A program made the position numbers and the translations under genes. This document shows positions 59,648 to 64,000 of a stretch of DNA of 64,000 nt, piece after piece; position 1 is the stretch's first letter; each line of letters starts with the position of its first letter. The DNA is from Marchantia polymorpha subsp. ruderalis. Its lineage: Eukaryota; Streptophyta; Marchantiopsida; Marchantiales; Marchantiaceae. The stretch covers positions 16,996,001 through 17,060,000 of the forward strand of contig AP031358.1 in NCBI GenBank assembly GCA_037833965.1. The letters are read 5' to 3'. The notes under the pieces were generated by a model, which was not told where the DNA came from, ran no database searches, and saw nothing but the letters and a program-made list of their open reading frames with translations.

Positions 59648-62600
59648 ATGGGGAAGCTTCCGGTATTTTATGGGAGGGAGAATGAGGATGTAGAAGCTTT
59701 TGTTAGGGACTTCAAGAGGGCTTGCATAGGAAACAATGAGAGGAAGAAAGAAGAGTGGGCTATGCTTTTGCCGGATTTCTTGGAGGATTCTGCTCTCAAG
59801 TGGTACAAGGAGTACAAGAGGGAGCATTCGGAGGACGACACGTGGGAGACATTAACGGAGAACCTGATCGAAAACTTTCTTCCCAGTGAAAGTTATGAAA
59901 AGTTGATGTGTGAGGTCACCTTCTTGAAACAAGGAGAGAACGAGAAGGTGAGGACCTATGTGGAGAGAATTGAGAAGTTGGAATCTAGATTCCACGTGGT
60001 GTTGAGGAAGGGCGGAGACGAAGTGGATGCTACAATGGTGGGGATAAGGGCGATGCTCATGAAGAACTTCGTTGGAGGTTTGAGACCTGAGATTCGAAGT
60101 AAGGTGAGATACGAGAAGCCCTCTTCTAAGGCTGAAGCCATTCGAATTGCTATTAGAATGGAGGAGAGCTTAGAAGATGATGATTCTAGCTTGGTGGCTA
60201 GAGAAGTAGCTCCACCGGTTGTAGGAAGGTCCATTGTTTCAAACCCTTCTACTTCATCCACGATAGCGAATCCTAGTGTGGATTTTCAAAATGAGTTGAA
60301 ATCTATCACGGAGACTCTAGCAGACCTCAAGATCAATGTAGTACAGTTGTGGGAAAAGAGGAATCAGAACGTAGGAGGAGGCTCTAGGGGTTATGGAAAT
60401 TATCCTCCAAGAGGAAATCCACCTTCAGGAAACTTTGCGGTTTCTTGCTTTTCTTGTGGAGGTCCTCATTTTCAGAGGAATTGTCCTAACCCTCGACAAC
60501 ATGATGGAGTTCGGCACAACAACAATGCACCGGCCACACAACAAGCCAAGGATAAGGGAGTAGCATCCATTGATGTATTCCCTCATCAATGCACTTTTGA
60601 GAAAGGGGAGAGCTCGAAATCGAAAGTGGATATCCTTGCTCATGAGAAGAAGCGTGCCCGATTTGCGGACGAGTCGATTTTCATGGAGGACACGCCAAGT
60701 CGAAGTACACGGTCAAGTGGAGTGAGTCAACCAAGAGTACCAAGGAAGAAGTTGGGCATGGATGACTTTTCCATTTCATCTTCTCAAGCTAAGTATGACG
60801 TGGTGGAGGATGTAGGAAATCAGAAGGCCAATATAACAGTTGGTCAGCTGATTGCCTTGAATCCAGCCATTCGGAAGGAGTTAAGAGGAGGTCTTAGCTC
60901 CACAAGGACCAAGAAGCGGAAATCTAAAGGGAAGGCTCACATGACCAATGTGGGAGTTGGTGTGGTGGATGCGGCTGCTTCGGAGGTATGTACACATGCT
61001 TCAAAGATCGAAGTGAGGATCAATGGACATGATGTATCAGATGTGTTGGTTGATGGTGGATCGGCTGTGAATGCCATGTCTGAGAGGTTGATGCAGAAGT
61101 TGGGTATGCAACCTTCTAGACCTTCTAGCATAATTGTTGGTATGGCCAACAAACAGAAGGTAAGACCACTGGGGGTGGTAGACAAAGTTGTGGTTAGTGT
61201 GAGGGGAGTGCAAACTTTGCTTTCCTTCCAAATTCTCAAGGAAGCTAGCTACGACTTGCTGTTGGGACGTCCTTGGTTGAGGGCGGTAAGGACTACGGAC
61301 CGATGGCACAAGGGCTATTTGAGGATAGGCCCAAAGAACCATCGAGTTAAGGTTCCTTTGACGAGAGGAGGGGAATCCACCACTGACTCAGATAGACCAA
61401 CTGACGAGTATTGGAAATCTGAGAGTGAAGAGAGTGATAGCTTTTCAGAAGTTGACACAGACATCTCAACTTCTGATCAAGAAACATCATCGGAGTACTC
61501 TTCTGATGATAATGTTCAAGTAGAAGTCATTGCTGCCATGGAGTTGTTGCCTAGGCCTGGAGTGAAGAAAGATCCTGACAAAGTGGAGATGAGCGAAGAG
61601 GAGGTGTGTCGACGACTGTCCACTCTCAGGTTTGGTCCCAAGGTTACCAAGGAGGAAAAGGCAAAGTTTCTGGATATATTTCGCAAATATATTCATGTTT
61701 TTGCCTTTAGTTACAAGGATCTTAAGCATGTGACGTTGGAGACTCATCGCATCGAGTTGGAGGAGAAAGCTCGTCCTATTCAGCAACGCCGAATAAATCC
61801 ACCTACGGCTCTTGTGGTGAAGGAGGAGATCGACAAGCTCAAGGAGGCTGGCTTCATCTACGAGGTAGAAAATTCTGAATGGGTGTCTCCAATTGTGATA
61901 GTGAAGAAGAAGAATGGTAAGCTACGAGTGTGCGTAGATTACAAAAAGTTGAATGCTGTCACAAAGAAAGACTACTATCCCTTGCCTTTCATAGATGAGA
62001 TTCTAGAGGAGGTTGCTGGCTATGAGTGGTATAGTTTTGGGAATGGTTATAGTGGCTATAACCAAATCCAAATTGCCTTAGAAGACCAACTCAAAACAAC
62101 TTTTACCACTCCATGGGGAACCTTCGCTTTTAGAGTGATGCCGTTTGGTCTATGTAATGCTCCTGCCACTTTTCAAAGGTTCATGAATAGAGTGTTTGAA
62201 ACTTTCATTGGAAAGTTTGTAAGGGATTTCATAGATGATTTTTGCGTTTACGGGAGGAAAGCGGATCATTTCGATCATTTGATCGAAATACTTCAACGGC
62301 TGGAGGAAGCTAAGGCTTCACTCAATCCAGAAAAATGCATTTTTGGATGTGAGGAAGGCCTATTGTTGGGGCATATCATCTCCAAGAATGGTATAGCGGT
62401 GGATCCAGAGAAGGTGACACGGATCATGGAGTTACCTTTTCCGGCGACTTTAACCAAGTTGAGGCAATTCCTTGGTATGGTGGGGTACTATCGACGGTTC
62501 ATCTTGTCCTTCTCCAACAAAGCTCATGCCTTGACGAATTACATGAAGAAGGGAGTGGAGTACGAACTCATTTTCAAGGATGAAGCTGCAAAGACGGCGT

Positions 62601-64000
62601 TCGAAGTTCTCAAGAAGGCGTTGGTGACGGCTCCAATTTTGGCGAAACCGGATTGGGGTAAACCTTTCATTCTCTACACAGATGCATCAAATATTGCTGT
62701 AGGATGCACCTTGAGTCAATTAGATGATGAAAAGCATGATCATCCAATTGCCTATGCTAGTAGACAAATGGTTCAAGCGGAGAAGAACTACTCAGTGACA
62801 GAGAGAGAGGCCTTAGCTGTAATCTTCTCACTTAAGAAGTTTCGACATTATTTGTTGGGTGGGAGATTCACTATAGTGATGGATCATAAGGCTTTGAAAT
62901 ACATTTTCAACAAGCCTAATGCTGAAGGGAGGATAGCTAGATGGAAGCTACTACTAGCAGAGTTTGATTATACCATTGAGGATAGACCTGGAAAGAAGCA
63001 TGCTAATGCGGATTTGATGTCGAGAGCATATGATGATGGAGGAGATCAGTCAGTAGATGACACCTTTCCGGATGAGGACTTGCTAGTCATGGACACGGTG
63101 ACAACAGTACCGGAGGAGTACAAGGAAATTTGGGATTTCATCTCTAGAGGAGAGTTTCCTCAAGGAATGCATCAAAGGGAGAAAAATGCATTAGTGAAGA
63201 GATGTCAACCTTATATGATCATGGAGAAGGTACTTTTTCATCAAGGAGCTGACGGACTTCTACGAAGGGTGGTTGGGAGAGGAGAGGCATTACAACTCAT
63301 GAAGGAGTTTCATGATGGTGCAGTATGTGGAGGACATTTTGCGGGGAAGGTAACTGCCTTCAAAATTCTTGATGCTGGTTATCATTGGAAGGGTATTTTT
63401 AAGGATTGTGTGGAATATTGCAAAAGTTGTGATGTGTGTCAAGCTTTTGCTAAAAAGTCCATGAAAACCCCTCCTATGATTTCTGTACCAGTGTTAGGTC
63501 CTTTTGAAAAGTGGGGAATAGATTTTGTAGGTCCTTTGAATCTTACTCCTCGAGGGAATAAGTTCATTGTGATAGCTACAGATTATCTTACGAAGTGGGT
63601 AGAGGCAAGACCACTTAAATCTACTAATGAGAAGGAGGTTGGTAGATTTTTGTATGAGAGAATCATTACTCGATTTGGTTGTCTATTGGAGTTAGTATCA
63701 GATAGAGGAGTAGAATTTGTGGGAAGTATGATTCAAGCCATGTTGGAGCACTTCTCCATCAAGGCTCGAGTGACCACTTCCTACAAACCTAACGCTAACG
63801 GGTTGGCGGAGCGGACCAACTACACTTTGTGTATGATGTTGGCCAAGGATGCAGACATGGACGGGAGTAAACACAATTGGGACAAGAGGCTCCATGCTAT
63901 CTTATGGGAGTATCGCACAACGTGGAAGACATCTACCGGATACTCACCTTTTCGGATGGTGTATGGAGTTGAGTCAAAACTTCCCATACAGTTTGACTTG
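59648..64000 (+). CDS. Gag-Pol polyprotein of the gypsy element, partial (1451 codons in view)
   Basis: One frame is open from ATG at 59648 (TAG at 59639-59641 just before) to the window end. A retrotransposon gag domain (FLEDSALKWYKEY) is followed by a knuckle CFSCGGPHFQRNC (267-279). The protease has LVDGGSAVN (Asp469; Asp-Gly-Gly instead of the usual Asp-Thr/Ser-Gly). The reverse transcriptase has RVMPFGLCNAPATFQ and FIDDF (Asp863-Asp864). RNase H has LYTDAS (Asp1012). The integrase has an HHCC-like region ending CKSCDVC and a catalytic triad Asp1292, Asp1352, Glu1388 (DD35E spacing). No frameshift or stop was seen, so the copy may be recent. A chromodomain, if any, and the 3' LTR lie outside. 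Confidence 0.93.
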   Translation, partial: MGKLPVFYGRENEDVEAFVRDFKRACIGNNERKKEEWAMLLPDFLEDSALKWYKEYKREHSEDDTWETLTENLIENFLPSESYEKLMCEVTFLKQGENEKVRTYVERIEKLESRFHVVLRKGGDEVDATMVGIRAMLMKNFVGGLRPEIRSKVRYEKPSSKAEAIRIAIRMEESLEDDDSSLVAREVAPPVVGRSIVSNPSTSSTIANPSVDFQNELKSITETLADLKINVVQLWEKRNQNVGGGSRGYGNYPPRGNPPSGNFAVSCFSCGGPHFQRNCPNPRQHDGVRHNNNAPATQQAKDKGVASIDVFPHQCTFEKGESSKSKVDILAHEKKRARFADESIFMEDTPSRSTRSSGVSQPRVPRKKLGMDDFSISSSQAKYDVVEDVGNQKANITVGQLIALNPAIRKELRGGLSSTRTKKRKSKGKAHMTNVGVGVVDAAASEVCTHASKIEVRINGHDVSDVLVDGGSAVNAMSERLMQKLGMQPSRPSSIIVGMANKQKVRPLGVVDKVVVSVRGVQTLLSFQILKEASYDLLLGRPWLRAVRTTDRWHKGYLRIGPKNHRVKVPLTRGGESTTDSDRPTDEYWKSESEESDSFSEVDTDISTSDQETSSEYSSDDNVQVEVIAAMELLPRPGVKKDPDKVEMSEEEVCRRLSTLRFGPKVTKEEKAKFLDIFRKYIHVFAFSYKDLKHVTLETHRIELEEKARPIQQRRINPPTALVVKEEIDKLKEAGFIYEVENSEWVSPIVIVKKKNGKLRVCVDYKKLNAVTKKDYYPLPFIDEILEEVAGYEWYSFGNGYSGYNQIQIALEDQLKTTFTTPWGTFAFRVMPFGLCNAPATFQRFMNRVFETFIGKFVRDFIDDFCVYGRKADHFDHLIEILQRLEEAKASLNPEKCIFGCEEGLLLGHIISKNGIAVDPEKVTRIMELPFPATLTKLRQFLGMVGYYRRFILSFSNKAHALTNYMKKGVEYELIFKDEAAKTAFEVLKKALVTAPILAKPDWGKPFILYTDASNIAVGCTLSQLDDEKHDHPIAYASRQMVQAEKNYSVTEREALAVIFSLKKFRHYLLGGRFTIVMDHKALKYIFNKPNAEGRIARWKLLLAEFDYTIEDRPGKKHANADLMSRAYDDGGDQSVDDTFPDEDLLVMDTVTTVPEEYKEIWDFISRGEFPQGMHQREKNALVKRCQPYMIMEKVLFHQGADGLLRRVVGRGEALQLMKEFHDGAVCGGHFAGKVTAFKILDAGYHWKGIFKDCVEYCKSCDVCQAFAKKSMKTPPMISVPVLGPFEKWGIDFVGPLNLTPRGNKFIVIATDYLTKWVEARPLKSTNEKEVGRFLYERIITRFGCLLELVSDRGVEFVGSMIQAMLEHFSIKARVTTSYKPNANGLAERTNYTLCMMLAKDADMDGSKHNWDKRLHAILWEYRTTWKTSTGYSPFRMVYGVESKLPIQFDL

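Larger units (their letters stand above)
57439..64000 (+). mobile_element. Ty3/gypsy LTR retrotransposon, 5' LTR to integrase, 3' end outside window
   Basis: The layout is LTR (57439-58297), primer binding site, leader with small ORFs, then one gag-pol ORF open to the window end. It is inserted in the linker of unit G. Protease, reverse transcriptase, RNase H and integrase occur in gypsy order. The FIDDF active site, the LVDGG protease and an Asp-tRNA-like primer site recall the Tat/Athila side of plant gypsy elements (inference). The 3' LTR and target duplication are not visible. Confidence 0.93.

Overview
The window looks like nuclear DNA of a land plant, most likely a bryophyte (a liverwort is my best guess, by inference only). 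It holds intron-containing plant genes with GT-AG introns, a plant-type N-terminal protein methyltransferase, a TORNADO1-like LRR-Roc-COR (ROCO) gene with decayed copies, a hAT-type transposase gene and a plant Ty3/gypsy retrotransposon. AT-rich intergenic DNA alternates sharply with GC-rich mobile DNA. I saw no bacterial or organellar gene layout, no tRNA or rRNA gene and no CRISPR array.

Layout: 1-3196 is AT-rich and empty. 3878-7447 is an apparently intact eight-exon N-terminal Xaa-Pro-Lys methyltransferase gene. 9142-11227 plus 16183-16273 is a broken hAT/DUF659 transposase gene on the minus strand, split by mobile unit A. 16640-30962 is a nest: a ROCO gene fragment split by unit C, which is itself split by unit B, followed by rearranged units D and E. 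30963-36666 and 43690-50830 hold a repeated unit (F) of unknown nature. 36667-41716 is an intact-looking three-exon ROCO gene. 50831-52061 is a second ROCO remnant cut off by unit G, which carries unit H inside it. G is then cut by a Ty3/gypsy retrotransposon starting at 57439 and open at the window end.

The most unusual content is the family A, B, C, D, G, H. Each unit starts TGTGGTA and ends TTATTACA; A, C and H have supporting 5-bp target duplications. Each has a TATA box about 0.9-1 kb before its 3' end. The larger ones carry one long ORF (848-950 codons when intact) with a conserved N-terminal domain, a variable palindrome-rich linker and a conserved C-terminal coiled coil, but no polymerase or transposase. 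I suggest these are giant, protein-coding solo LTRs or an undescribed TIR-type element. Short perfect palindromes have spread through their leaders and, in frame, through the ORF linkers.

The nesting gives a relative history: ROCO segments duplicated, then C and G landed in ROCO copies and A in the hAT gene, then B landed in C, and H and the gypsy element in G. Only the methyltransferase, one ROCO gene, the ORFs of A and B and the visible gypsy polyprotein look functional.
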